Source: CALJIC01 sp039805565 (GTDB lineage: Bacteria > Chloroflexota > Chloroflexia > Chloroflexales > Roseiflexaceae). Taken from it: 42,637 bases of DNA. Positions 8,418-16,477 of the stretch are shown piece after piece. The position numbers were made by a program, and so were the translations under genes. A model generated the notes under the pieces. That model had not been told where the DNA came from and searched no databases. It worked only from the letters and a program-made list of their open reading frames with translations. Each line of letters begins with the position of its first letter. Within the stretch, counting starts at the first letter, position 1. Where the stretch lies: NCBI GenBank assembly GCA_039805565.1, contig JBDLTZ010000138.1, forward strand, positions 1 through 42,637. Direction: 5' to 3'.

Positions 8418-8501
8418 AGAGGCTCCGGGGCGGAAGGACGGCAGGCAGGCGTCGCCCAAGCTCACTATAGGGCAGCGGGGCGACAGCGGAGTAAGCGAAC
8501 T

Positions 8502-10205
8502 GTGAGCGAACGACGCACGACTTCGGATATTCTGGAGGTCGACGGGGACCGCCTGCCGGACACCCCGGCGCTGATCGGCCTGGCGGCGGCGCTAGCGCTG
8601 TTCTACTGGGGCGACGGGCTGCCGCTGGCCCCGCTGCCGCAGCTGCTGGCGCTGGCGCTGCTGCTCGAGCTGGCGCTGCTGCGGCCAGACCTGGGGCTGC
8701 TGCTGGTGCCGCTGACCGCGCCGCTGTACCTCATCCCGGCGTCGGTGCCGGGCCTGCGGGCCGAGCCAGTGCGCCTGCCACTGCACGAAGTGACGCTGCT
8801 GGCGGTGGCGGCGGGGGTGGCGGGACGCTGGGCCTGGGGGCGCCTGAGGGCGAGGCGATCGAAGACCAAGGACCAAGGGCCGAGAACTGAAGACCAAGCG
8901 CCAAGGGCAGAGCGCCAAGAGTCAGGGACGACGGACACAGAGCGGCGCTGGTCGTTGGTCCTCACCCGTTCGTCTCTGGTTCGCTACGCGCCGCACGCCC
9001 TGCTGCTGCTGGCGGGCATCTTCGGCGTGCTGATCGCGGTGCCCGAGGGCCGGGGCGCGGCGCTGCGCGAGCTGCGCTGGCTGATCGTGGAGCCGCTGGT
9101 GTTCTACGCGCTCGCGCTCCTGCTGATCCGGCGCGAGCGAGAGGAGGCCGGCGCCTACGGCTCCGGCGCGCGCGCGGCGACAAACCTACGGTGGCGGCTC
9201 ACCCTCAGCCTGATCATCGGCGGGGTGGGCGTGGCGGCGCTCGGGCTGCTCCAGTTCGCCGGGCTTGACCTCGTGCCGCTGCTGGGAGAGAAGCAGAGCT
9301 TCAGCGAGAACGTGGTGGCGGCGGGCGAGACGCGGCGGGTCGCGTCGGTGTACGGCCACCCCAACAACCTGGGGCTGCTGCTCGGGCGGGTGTGGCCGCT
9401 GGCGGCGGCGCTCCTCATTCTGACGTCCAAGGGCCGCGGACCAAGGACAAGCGACAAAGGGCGACTTGCTTTCGCGCTCGGCGCCGCGGCACTGATCTGC
9501 CTGGCCGGGATCGGGGTGTCGTTCTCACGCGGGGCGTGGCTTGGGGCGGTGGCGGCGGCGGGCGTGCTGGCGCTGGGGTGGGCGGCGGGCCGGGGGCAGC
9601 CGGCCGAGGGCGAACGGCCAAGGGCGAACGGCCCTGGCCCCTGGTCTTCCGTCATCACTCGCCGTCCGCTCGTCATCGGCCTTGCGGCCCTGGTGGGCCT
9701 GGCCGTCGTGGCGGGGCTGGCGCTGACGCTGCGGGGCGGGCTGGGCGGGGGGAGCGTGGACGCGCGCGTGCTGCTGTGGCGCGAGGCGGCGGAGCTCATC
9801 CGGCAGCACCCGCTGGGCCTGGGGCTGGACCAGTTCTACTACTACCACAACCCCGAGTTCGGCCGCAGCATCATCGACCCGTCGCTGCTGGGCACCAGCG
9901 AGCAGTACGCATCACACCCACACAACCTCGTGCTGGATGCGTGGCTGAACCTGGGTCCGCTGGGGCTGGCCGTACTGGCCTGGCTGACCGTGCGCTGCTA
10001 CCGGGCGGGGCTAGGCGGGCTGCGGCGCGCACGCGACCCGATCGCCCTCGGGGTGCTGGCCGCCGTCACCGCAGCGCTGGTCCACGGCACGGTTGACGTG
10101 TTCTACTTCGCCGAAGACCTGGCGATCATCTTCTGGCTGCTGCTCGCGCTCGCAGAGACGGCGGAGGGCGAGGAAGCAGGGGGGGCGGAGCGACCGGCCA
10201 GGTGA
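8502..10205 (+). CDS. O-antigen ligase/polymerase-like (Wzy_C) membrane protein
   Basis: The product (567 residues) is a polytopic membrane protein with roughly 11-12 helices. The large extracytoplasmic loop and C-terminal part match the O-antigen ligase/Wzy polymerase family: YGHPNNLG, FSRGAWLG, HPLGLGLDQFYYYHNP and SHPHNLVLDAWLNLGPLG, then HGTVDVFYF near the last helix. Family members ligate or polymerise lipid-linked glycans in the periplasmic half of the membrane. The start is GTG with a GGAG about 12 nt upstream. Three hydrophilic stretches (about residues 119-161, 306-324, 366-396) are encoded by heptamer-repeat DNA and look like in-frame insertions in loops; they are rich in Lys, Gln, Arg and Pro, unlike the rest of the protein. 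Confidence 0.85.
   Translation: MSERRTTSDILEVDGDRLPDTPALIGLAAALALFYWGDGLPLAPLPQLLALALLLELALLRPDLGLLLVPLTAPLYLIPASVPGLRAEPVRLPLHEVTLLAVAAGVAGRWAWGRLRARRSKTKDQGPRTEDQAPRAERQESGTTDTERRWSLVLTRSSLVRYAPHALLLLAGIFGVLIAVPEGRGAALRELRWLIVEPLVFYALALLLIRREREEAGAYGSGARAATNLRWRLTLSLIIGGVGVAALGLLQFAGLDLVPLLGEKQSFSENVVAAGETRRVASVYGHPNNLGLLLGRVWPLAAALLILTSKGRGPRTSDKGRLAFALGAAALICLAGIGVSFSRGAWLGAVAAAGVLALGWAAGRGQPAEGERPRANGPGPWSSVITRRPLVIGLAALVGLAVVAGLALTLRGGLGGGSVDARVLLWREAAELIRQHPLGLGLDQFYYYHNPEFGRSIIDPSLLGTSEQYASHPHNLVLDAWLNLGPLGLAVLAWLTVRCYRAGLGGLRRARDPIALGVLAAVTAALVHGTVDVFYFAEDLAIIFWLLLALAETAEGEEAGGAERPAR
8857..8985. repeat. Heptamer-repeat insertion inside the O-antigen-ligase-like gene, site 1
   Basis: Seven-bp units such as GACCAAG, GACCAAG, GGCCGAG, GACCAAG, CGCCAAG run from about 8864 to 8930. 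The complementary motif TTGGTCCT (8955-8962) is an exact inverted copy of AGGACCAA (8869-8876), so the segment is a foldback. It is translated in frame as a Lys/Gln/Pro/Arg-rich loop. Confidence 0.8.
9423..9466. repeat. Heptamer-repeat insertion inside the O-antigen-ligase-like gene, site 2
   Basis: Units GTCCAAG, GGCCGCG, GACCAAG, GACAAGC, GACAAAG encode a basic loop between two hydrophobic helices, in the same frame as the gene. Confidence 0.75.
9603..9680. repeat. Heptamer-repeat insertion inside the O-antigen-ligase-like gene, site 3
   Basis: Units GGCCGAG, GGCGAAC, GGCCAAG, GGCGAAC, GGCCCTG and then the complement-like GTCATCA and GTCATCG units. It encodes a Gly/Pro/Arg loop between helices, again in frame. 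Confidence 0.75.
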
Positions 10206-10236
10206 CACACAGCGCGTGGTGTCCTGAGCGTACCCG

Positions 10237-10281
10237 GTTTAACTATTTGTTAACACAAGCATAACCCACCCGCGCTAGAGT
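10237..10281 (+). promoter_or_regulatory. Pho-box-like direct repeat array and -10 for ppk1 copy B
   Basis: TTTAAC, GTTAAC and CATAAC place their AAC at 10241, 10252 and 10263, an exact 11-bp phasing, which is the geometry of PhoB/PhoP binding sites. A TAGAGT (10276-10281) 10 bp after the last repeat can be the -10, so the array replaces the -35, as in PhoB/PhoP-activated promoters. The stretch is strikingly AT-rich for this genome. Phosphate control is inference; the phasing is seen directly. Confidence 0.6.
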
Positions 10282-10343
10282 ACGCTCGATATCCTGCCCG
10301 CACCCGCGTACTACGACGCGCGCCACCTCAAGCGGAGACCGCA

Positions 10344-12443
10344 ATGACCACATCCGTGCCGTCGATCGAGTCGCCCACCGCGCCCGGCCGCATCAACCCC
10401 GAGCTCTACATCAACCGCGAGCTGAGCTGGCTGGCCTTCAACCGGCGGGTGCTCGAGGAGGCGCAGGACGCGCGCAACCCGCTGCTCGAGCGCGTCAAGT
10501 TCCTGGCGATCTTCAGCGCGAACCTGGACGAGTTCTTCATGATCCGCTACTCCGGCGTCCGCGAGCAGATCCAGAGCGGCGTCACGAAGCTCTCGCCGAG
10601 CGGCCACACCCCACAGGAGCAGCTGGCGGCCATCCGCGCCGAGGTGCTGCCGCTCATGGCCGAGAGCCAGCGGCTGCTGCGCGAGGAGCTGCTGCCGGCG
10701 CTGCGCGAGGCGGGCGTGTACGTTCTGCGCTACGACGAGCTGAGCGACCGGCAGCGTGCGGCGCTGCACGGCTACTTCGAGCGCGAGGTCTTCCCGGTGC
10801 TCACGCCGCTGGCGATCGACGCCAGCCGGCCCTTCCCGTTCATCTCCAACCTCAACATCAACCTGGCGGTGGCGATCGACGACCGGAGGCACGGGCGGCG
10901 CTACGCGCGCGTGAAGGCCCCTGAGTCGCTGCCGCGGCTGGTGCAGCTCCCGCCCGACGTCTGCGACGAGGTGGAGGGGCAGCCGCAGACCTGCTTCGTG
11001 TGGATCGAAGAGGTGATCGCCGCCAACCTCGGCAGCCTGTTCCCCGGCAAGCGCGTCGCCGAGGCCTATTCCTTCCGCGTGACGCGCGACACCGACCTGG
11101 AGATCACCGAGGACGAGGCCGGCGACCTGCTGGAGACGATGGAGGAGAATGTCCGGCAGCGGCGCTTCGGCCAGGTGGTGCGGCTCTCGATCGACGCGTG
11201 CGCCAGCCAGGAGGTGCGCCACCTGCTCACCGACAATCTCGAGGTGGGCGAGGACGACGTCTACCTGGTGCACGGCCCGCTGCGGCTGAGCGCGCTGATG
11301 GAGCTGTACGCCCTGGACCGGCCGGACCTGAAAGACCCGCCCTTCGTGCCGGGCGTCCCGCAGGTACTGCGCGCCGAGGACATGTTCGCCGCCATCCGTC
11401 GAAACGATGTGCTGCTCCACCACCCATTCGACTCCTTCTCGCCGGTGACGAGTCTGATCGAGGCCGCCGCGCGCGACCCGCAGGTGCTGGCGATCAAGAT
11501 GACCCTCTACCGCGTCGGGCGCAACTCCCCGATCGTTCAGGCGCTGATGGAGGCGCGCGAGGAGGGCAAGCAGGTGGCGGCGCTGGTCGAGCTGAAGGCG
11601 CGCTTCGACGAGGAGAACAACATCGGCTGGGCGCGCGCGCTGGAGGCGGTGGGCGTCCACGTCTCGTACGGCCTGATCGGCCTGAAGACCCACGCCAAGC
11701 TGCTGCTGATCGTCCGCAAAGAGCAGGACGGGCTGCGGCGCTACGTGCACCTGGGCACCGGCAACTACAACGCCGGGACGGCGCGCGTCTACACCGACCT
11801 GGGGCTACTGACCTGCGACGATGCGGTGGGGGCGGATGTGTCCGAGCTGTTCAACGCGCTCACGGGCTACAGCGAGCAGACGACCTACCGGCGGCTGCTG
11901 GTGGCGCCCGCCGGTCTGCGCGCGGGGCTGCTGGCGCGGATCGAGCGCGAGGTCGAGCGCCACCGGACCCACGGGGACGGGCGGCTGCTCTTCAAGTGCA
12001 ACGCGATCACCGACGAGGAGCTGATCGCGGCGCTGTACCGCGCGGCGCAGGCGGGCGTGCGGGTGGACCTGGTGGTGCGTGGGATCTGCAGCCTGCGGCC
12101 CGGCATCCCAGGGCTGAGCGAGACCGCGCGGGTGCGGAGCGTGGTGGGGCGCTTCCTCGAGCACAGCCGGCTGTACTACTTCCACAACGGCGGCGCGCCG
12201 GAGCTGTACCTGGGGAGCGCCGACCTGATGGAGCGCAACCTGGACCGGCGCGTGGAGACGCTGTTCCCGGTGCGGGATCAGGTGCTGCTGCGCCACCTGC
12301 GAGACAGCGTGCTGGGGGCCTACCTGGCTGACAACGTGCAGGCGCGCGAGCTGCGGGCGGATGGCAGCTACACCCGGCTTATGCCGGGCGACGAGCCACC
12401 CCTCAGCGCGCAGGGAGCCTTCCTCGAGCGGCTGCTGGTCTGA
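10344..12443 (+). CDS. ppk1: Polyphosphate kinase 1, copy B
   Basis: The product (699 residues) is a complete PPK1: FNRRVLEEAQDARNPLLERV near residue 32, metal-site segment YRVGRNSPIV, LKTHAKLLL with His450 (expected phosphohistidine) and EHSRLYYF with His607. The ATG has a GGAG 8 nt upstream. It differs from copy A mainly at the ends and in the N-terminal domain. The separate, probably phosphate-responsive promoter suggests the two copies are used under different conditions, one housekeeping and one stress-induced (inference). It converges with the membrane protein gene at 12516-13691. Confidence 0.96.
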   Translation: MTTSVPSIESPTAPGRINPELYINRELSWLAFNRRVLEEAQDARNPLLERVKFLAIFSANLDEFFMIRYSGVREQIQSGVTKLSPSGHTPQEQLAAIRAEVLPLMAESQRLLREELLPALREAGVYVLRYDELSDRQRAALHGYFEREVFPVLTPLAIDASRPFPFISNLNINLAVAIDDRRHGRRYARVKAPESLPRLVQLPPDVCDEVEGQPQTCFVWIEEVIAANLGSLFPGKRVAEAYSFRVTRDTDLEITEDEAGDLLETMEENVRQRRFGQVVRLSIDACASQEVRHLLTDNLEVGEDDVYLVHGPLRLSALMELYALDRPDLKDPPFVPGVPQVLRAEDMFAAIRRNDVLLHHPFDSFSPVTSLIEAAARDPQVLAIKMTLYRVGRNSPIVQALMEAREEGKQVAALVELKARFDEENNIGWARALEAVGVHVSYGLIGLKTHAKLLLIVRKEQDGLRRYVHLGTGNYNAGTARVYTDLGLLTCDDAVGADVSELFNALTGYSEQTTYRRLLVAPAGLRAGLLARIEREVERHRTHGDGRLLFKCNAITDEELIAALYRAAQAGVRVDLVVRGICSLRPGIPGLSETARVRSVVGRFLEHSRLYYFHNGGAPELYLGSADLMERNLDRRVETLFPVRDQVLLRHLRDSVLGAYLADNVQARELRADGSYTRLMPGDEPPLSAQGAFLERLLV

Positions 12444-12506
12444 CGCTCACCCCCGAGAGGGTACGCGCCCTGCCGCGCGAGAGGCGCACCCCTCACCTCC
12501 CCCCGG

Positions 12507-12532
12507 CCCCTCTCCCTACCGCGGGAGAGGGG
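12507..12532. repeat. Dispersed palindrome, CCCTCTCCC family, between convergent genes
   Basis: Perfect 10-bp arms CCCCTCTCCC and GGGAGAGGGG around TACCGC. It lies between the stop of ppk1 copy B and the end of the opposing membrane protein gene, whose stop codon (12516-12518) is inside it. It may act as a two-way terminator, though it has no T-tract. Confidence 0.7.
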
Positions 12533-13691
12533 GAGAAAGCTCACTCCTTGCCGGGTCCCTTTGCGCGAGCGGGCGACGCATCCACAACATCGAGCCGACA
12601 AGCAGCAGCGAGGCGACGGCCCACATCGTGATCGCCAGCTCGTACTCCTTGGCTGGAGACTTGTAGAAGTCCGATAGCAGCGCGAGCGTGCCGAAGAGGA
12701 AGTAGGGGATGTGCAGGCGGTGACGCGCCAGGAGCGGGGCCATGAGCAGCGCCAGCAGCGACAGATAGCCGCAGTGCATCTTGGGCGTGAGCACCAGCAC
12801 CGTGGTGGCGAGCAGCGTCACGTCCTCCAGGGCGTCGCGCGGGCGGAGAGCGATCAGCAGCACTACGAGCGCCACGCCGACCACCAGGGCCACCGAGTGG
12901 TAGTTGGTGAGCGCCTGAGCGAACGCCTCATCATTGTCCCCGTAGAGGCGAAACCACAGCGCCCCGAGACTGATACCGCCGAGCTGGAACGGGTGCTGGA
13001 AGTCGCGCTTGGTGGGGTCCCAGAACACCGCCGCCTGGCCAGCCGTGAGGACGAAAGGCAGCACGGCGGCGCCAAACACCAGCGGCGGCACCACCAGGAA
13101 TCGCCAGTCCCGGCTGCGGAGAAAGGCGACAGGGAGGAGCAGCGCGCCGCTCAGCTTTACCAGCAGCGTGACCCCGATCGCCACGGCGGCGCGCCCGGCT
13201 GGGCCGTGGAGCACCAGCATCAGAGCCAGCCCGAAGAAGAACACCAGCACCGACTCGTCTTGCCGGCGCAGGAGCGCGTTGCCGAAGGTGAGCGGGTTGA
13301 GGAGGAAATACAGCGCGGCGCGGTAGCCCTCCTCGCGGCTGGCCGGGAGCGCGAGGAGCACATAGGCCGCGAGCAGATTGAAGAGCGAGAAGTAGGACAT
13401 GAACGCCAGCGTGGCCCAGGGGTTGGTGTGGCCGAAGGCGCGCGACACCAGCGTGGGCGGCACGAGGAGCAGGTTCATGAGCGGCGGCGTTGTGGTGAAC
13501 ACATCGCGGTAGAGCAGACGACCCTCGATGATCGCCTCGGCGCGGTCGATCCAGGCGTCCGAGAAGCGCGGCTCCTCTACCGAGCCGTAGTACCCGCGGG
13601 GCGCGAGCACCTGCCAGGCGACGGCCATGTACAGCAGGAACATGGCGACGAAGACGGCTGTGATGCGGATCGCATAGGGAAAAGAACGCAT
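12516..13691 (-). CDS. Polytopic membrane glycosyltransferase-like protein
   Basis: The product (391 residues) has about ten membrane helices. Its N-terminal loop carries acidic residues after helix 1 (VEEPRFSDAWIDRAEAI, then LLYRDVFTTTPPLMN), the arrangement of GT-C polyprenyl-phosphate-mannose-dependent mannosyltransferases (GT39/GT87-like). Function as a lipid-linked-sugar transferase is likely but not proven. I chose the ATG at 13691 because AAGGA lies 7 nt upstream; the longer frame from 13736 has no ribosome-binding site. The last residues (ELSPPLPR) come from the dispersed palindrome, which also provides the stop, so the original C-terminus may have been replaced. It is divergent from the phosphomannomutase gene. 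Confidence 0.7.
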   Translation of the reverse strand: MRSFPYAIRITAVFVAMFLLYMAVAWQVLAPRGYYGSVEEPRFSDAWIDRAEAIIEGRLLYRDVFTTTPPLMNLLLVPPTLVSRAFGHTNPWATLAFMSYFSLFNLLAAYVLLALPASREEGYRAALYFLLNPLTFGNALLRRQDESVLVFFFGLALMLVLHGPAGRAAVAIGVTLLVKLSGALLLPVAFLRSRDWRFLVVPPLVFGAAVLPFVLTAGQAAVFWDPTKRDFQHPFQLGGISLGALWFRLYGDNDEAFAQALTNYHSVALVVGVALVVLLIALRPRDALEDVTLLATTVLVLTPKMHCGYLSLLALLMAPLLARHRLHIPYFLFGTLALLSDFYKSPAKEYELAITMWAVASLLLVGSMLWMRRPLAQRDPARSELSPPLPR

Positions 13692-13701
13692 ACGTGTGTC
13701 C

Positions 13702-13730
13702 TTGACGGAACGCCCCCTTTCGGATACGAT
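13702..13730 (+). promoter_or_regulatory. Sigma70-type promoter for the phosphomannomutase gene
   Basis: TTGACG (13702-13707), 17-bp spacer, TACGAT (13725-13730). The start would be near 13737, with an 88-nt leader to the ATG at 13825. Confidence 0.6.
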
Positions 13731-13824
13731 CCTCATCAGAACCCGCTGCAGCTACCTTCTACGGCCTACCGAGGCACGCTTCGCTGCCGAGATTCTGCGT
13801 AACGCCGCGTAAGGATACCGCACT

Positions 13825-15213
13825 ATGAGCACAGCCGTCAATCCGACGATCTTCCGCGCCTACGACATCCGGGGCGTCGTCGGACGGGACCTGTCTGAGG
13901 ACGTCTACCGCACGCTGGGGCGCGCGGCGGGGACCTTCTATCGCGCCCGTGGCCGGCGGCGGATCGTTGTCGCGCGGGACGCCCGGCTCACGTCGCCGTC
14001 CTTCGCCTGCGCCCTGATCGACGGGCTGCGGAGCACGGGGTGCGACGTGGTGGACATCGGCATGGCGCCCACGCCGCTGATGTACTTCGCGGTGTCCTTC
14101 CTGCGGGCGGATGGCGGCGCGGTGGTGACGGCCAGCCACAACCCGCCGGAGTTCAACGGACTGAAGCTGCGGGTGGGGGACGAGCGCTATGGCGGCACAC
14201 CGCTGGACGGCGGCGAGATTCAGGAGCTTGAGCGGATCGCCAACGGCGGCAGCTTCGCCGAGGGCGCCGGTGGCTACGAGGAGCTGGACGTGAGCGAGGA
14301 GTACGTGCGGGACGTGGCCGCGCGCATCCAGCTCCAGCGGCCGGTCAAAGTGGTGCTGGACGGCGGCAACGGCGTGGCCGGGCCGCTGGGCGTGCGGACA
14401 CTCGAGGCGATCGGCTGCGAAGTGGTGCCGCTGTTCGTCGAGCCGGACGGCACCTTCCCGAACCACCACCCCGACCCCCTCAAGGAGAAAAACCTGGCCG
14501 ACCTGAAGCGCGTGGTACGCGATTCGGGCGCGGCGATCGGCATCGGGCTGGACGGCGACGGCGACCGGCTGGGCGTGGTGGACGGGGACGGGCAGTTCGT
14601 CCTGGCCGACCGCTACATGATCGTGATGGCGCGCGAGGCGCTGCGGGCGGGGCCGGCGCCGATCATCTTCGACGTGAAGTGCAGCACGGTGCTCGAGGAT
14701 GCGATCACGGCGCTGGGCGGCACGCCGGTGATGTGGAAGACCGGCTACACCAACGGCTCGGCCAAGATGCGCGAGGTGGGCGCGCCGCTGGCGGGCGAGC
14801 TGAGCGGGCACGTCTTCGGCGCGGTGGAGCACCACCACCATGACGACGGGGTCTTCGCCGGGGCCCTGCTGCTGCAGGCGCTCGAGCGCGCGGGGCAGAC
14901 TCTGGCCGAGGCCGTGGCCCCCTACCCCTCTCTGCCCTCCGTCCCCGAGGACCGGCTCGACTTCGAAGAGGCCCACAAGTTCGCGGCGATCGACTACGTG
15001 CGCGACCGCTTCACCGGCACACACCGGGTGATCGACGTGGACGGCGTGCGGGTTGACTTCGGCGACGGCTGGGGCCTGGTGCGGGCCTCCAACACCGAGC
15101 CCGCGCTCACCACGCGCTTCGAGGCCCGCACTCCCGAGCGGGTGGCGGAGATCCGCGACACGATGCTGGGCGCCGTCAGGGAGTTCGAGCAAACGCTGAA
15201 CGATGAGCGCTGA
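13825..15213 (+). CDS. Phosphomannomutase/phosphoglucomutase
   Basis: The product (462 residues) interconverts hexose 6- and 1-phosphates for nucleotide-sugar synthesis. All four alpha-D-phosphohexomutase signatures are intact: the phosphoserine loop TASHNPPEFNG (Ser104), the Mg2+ loop DGDGDR (Asp243, 245, 247), the sugar-specificity loop GELSGHVF (Glu325) and the phosphate loop RASNTEP (420-426). The GELSGH form is typical of the PMM/PGM subgroup. The ATG is preceded by AAGGA at 9 nt. It is followed by a degenerate relative at 15353, so it is probably the active member of the cluster supplying sugar 1-phosphates. Confidence 0.95.
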   Translation: MSTAVNPTIFRAYDIRGVVGRDLSEDVYRTLGRAAGTFYRARGRRRIVVARDARLTSPSFACALIDGLRSTGCDVVDIGMAPTPLMYFAVSFLRADGGAVVTASHNPPEFNGLKLRVGDERYGGTPLDGGEIQELERIANGGSFAEGAGGYEELDVSEEYVRDVAARIQLQRPVKVVLDGGNGVAGPLGVRTLEAIGCEVVPLFVEPDGTFPNHHPDPLKEKNLADLKRVVRDSGAAIGIGLDGDGDRLGVVDGDGQFVLADRYMIVMAREALRAGPAPIIFDVKCSTVLEDAITALGGTPVMWKTGYTNGSAKMREVGAPLAGELSGHVFGAVEHHHHDDGVFAGALLLQALERAGQTLAEAVAPYPSLPSVPEDRLDFEEAHKFAAIDYVRDRFTGTHRVIDVDGVRVDFGDGWGLVRASNTEPALTTRFEARTPERVAEIRDTMLGAVREFEQTLNDER

Positions 15214-15345
15214 GCTGAAGGCGTTATTGAAACGAGTCGCTTCAGCTCAGTCCCGCCATCCCAGCATTCAACCTTCGACCTTCGGCATTGACCATCACCG
15301 TTCGACGCTTCAGCCTTCAGCCTTCAGCCTTCAGCCTTAATCGTT
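15208..15345. repeat. Heptamer repeats and hairpin between the two hexomutase genes
   Basis: The left part, overlapping the phosphomannomutase stop, forms a stem (CTGAGCTGAAGGCG near 15210-15223 with CGCTTCAGCTCAG at 15238-15250, one bulge). The right part carries four CCTTCAG units in tandem near 15307-15337, preceded by degenerate units such as CCTTCGA. No ORF is credible here. Confidence 0.75.
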
Positions 15346-15352
15346 CACGCCT

Positions 15353-16477
15353 ATGGGACAGCGCCCACACCTGAGCCGCTACCGCTGGGACGGAGTCTTC
15401 GGCGCCGAGTTCACCCTCGCCGCCGCGCGCGCTCGCGTCCGTGCTCTGGCCGACGCGCTCCTGGCGCGGCGCTGGAGCTGCCTGGTGGCCTACGACACCC
15501 GCTTCATGGCCTCGCAGTACGCGCTCGACGCCTACCGCCAGCTCGAGGCGCGCGGTGTGGCCGCGAGCTTCGGGCCAGCCCCGGCCCCCTTCCCGGCAGT
15601 GGAGCTGGCGCTGGACCAGCGCAAGGCCGACTGCGCCCTCATCGTCTCCGCCGGCAACCGCCCCTACTGGTACGGCGGCCTGCATGTGCTCGCGCCGGGC
15701 GACCTCCCCCCGCTCGACGAGGCGCACGCAGCAGCCCAGGACGAGCCGCCCTTCCCGCCGCTCCCGCTCGAGCCCGGCGACCGCGGCCAGCTCGACCTGC
15801 GCGCCCCCTACCTGGAGAGCCTGCGCGCCGCCGTGGACCTCGAGACCATCCGCCGCGCGCCGCTCACCGTGTTTGTGGACGCCATGAACGGCAGCGCCAG
15901 CGGCCTGGTGCCCTCGGCGATCGGCGAGGGCGCGCAGGCCAAGGCCGTGGAGATCAACCGCGAGACCGACGCGCTGTTCGGGCGTCAGACGCCGCAGCCG
16001 GCGGAGGTGGGGCTCAACCGGCTCCGCAAGCTCGTGAAGGATAGCGAGTCGCAGCTCGGCGTGGCGCTCTCGGCCGACGGGCGCGCGATCGGTGTGACCG
16101 ACCACATAGGGGAGATCGTGCCGCCGCTGGACCTGGCGCTGCTCCTGGCGCGCTACCTCAGCGGCGAGCACCGCCAGCGCGGCCTGGTGGTTGCCCCGGC
16201 CGGCAGCGCCGAGCCCTCCGGAGGGCTCAGGGTGTGGGAGGAGGCCACGGGGCTGAAGGTTGAGCTCGCGCCGGATCCAGCCGCGCGCGTGGCGGAGGTG
16301 GCCGGGCGCGACCGCGGCGCGCTTCTGGTGGGCGTGAGCGCCGCCGGCGAGGTGACTATGGGGCGCTACGGCGCCACCCCGGACGGCACGCTCGCCGCGC
16401 TCGTCCTGACCGAGATCGTGGCGCGCTACAGCGAGAAGCTCAGACCGCTGGTGGAGAAGGCCAAAGGGAAGCACTGA
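15353..16477 (+). CDS. Catalytically degenerate phosphohexomutase-like protein
   Basis: The product (374 residues) aligns by eye with domains 1-3 of phosphoglucomutases; domain 4 with its phosphate loop is absent. Fold landmarks remain (AYDTRF near 46; VFVDAMNGSASG near 173; LGVALSADGRAIGV near 235; VTMGRYGATPDG), but every catalytic loop has changed. The phosphoserine loop TASHNP is SAGNRP (Ser to Gly101). The Mg2+ loop DGDGDR is SADGRA (two of three Asp lost). The GEESGG sugar loop is GVSAAG. It should bind neither Mg2+ nor a phosphosugar normally, and is probably a binding or regulatory subunit. It overlaps the next gene by one base (TGATG), so the two are translationally coupled. No Shine-Dalgarno precedes the ATG. 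Confidence 0.8.
   Translation: MGQRPHLSRYRWDGVFGAEFTLAAARARVRALADALLARRWSCLVAYDTRFMASQYALDAYRQLEARGVAASFGPAPAPFPAVELALDQRKADCALIVSAGNRPYWYGGLHVLAPGDLPPLDEAHAAAQDEPPFPPLPLEPGDRGQLDLRAPYLESLRAAVDLETIRRAPLTVFVDAMNGSASGLVPSAIGEGAQAKAVEINRETDALFGRQTPQPAEVGLNRLRKLVKDSESQLGVALSADGRAIGVTDHIGEIVPPLDLALLLARYLSGEHRQRGLVVAPAGSAEPSGGLRVWEEATGLKVELAPDPAARVAEVAGRDRGALLVGVSAAGEVTMGRYGATPDGTLAALVLTEIVARYSEKLRPLVEKAKGKH

Noticed and set aside
13759..15192. 477-residue open frame antisense to phosphomannomutase
   Set aside because: Shadow of a well-supported gene; no start signals and His/Arg/Val-rich composition.
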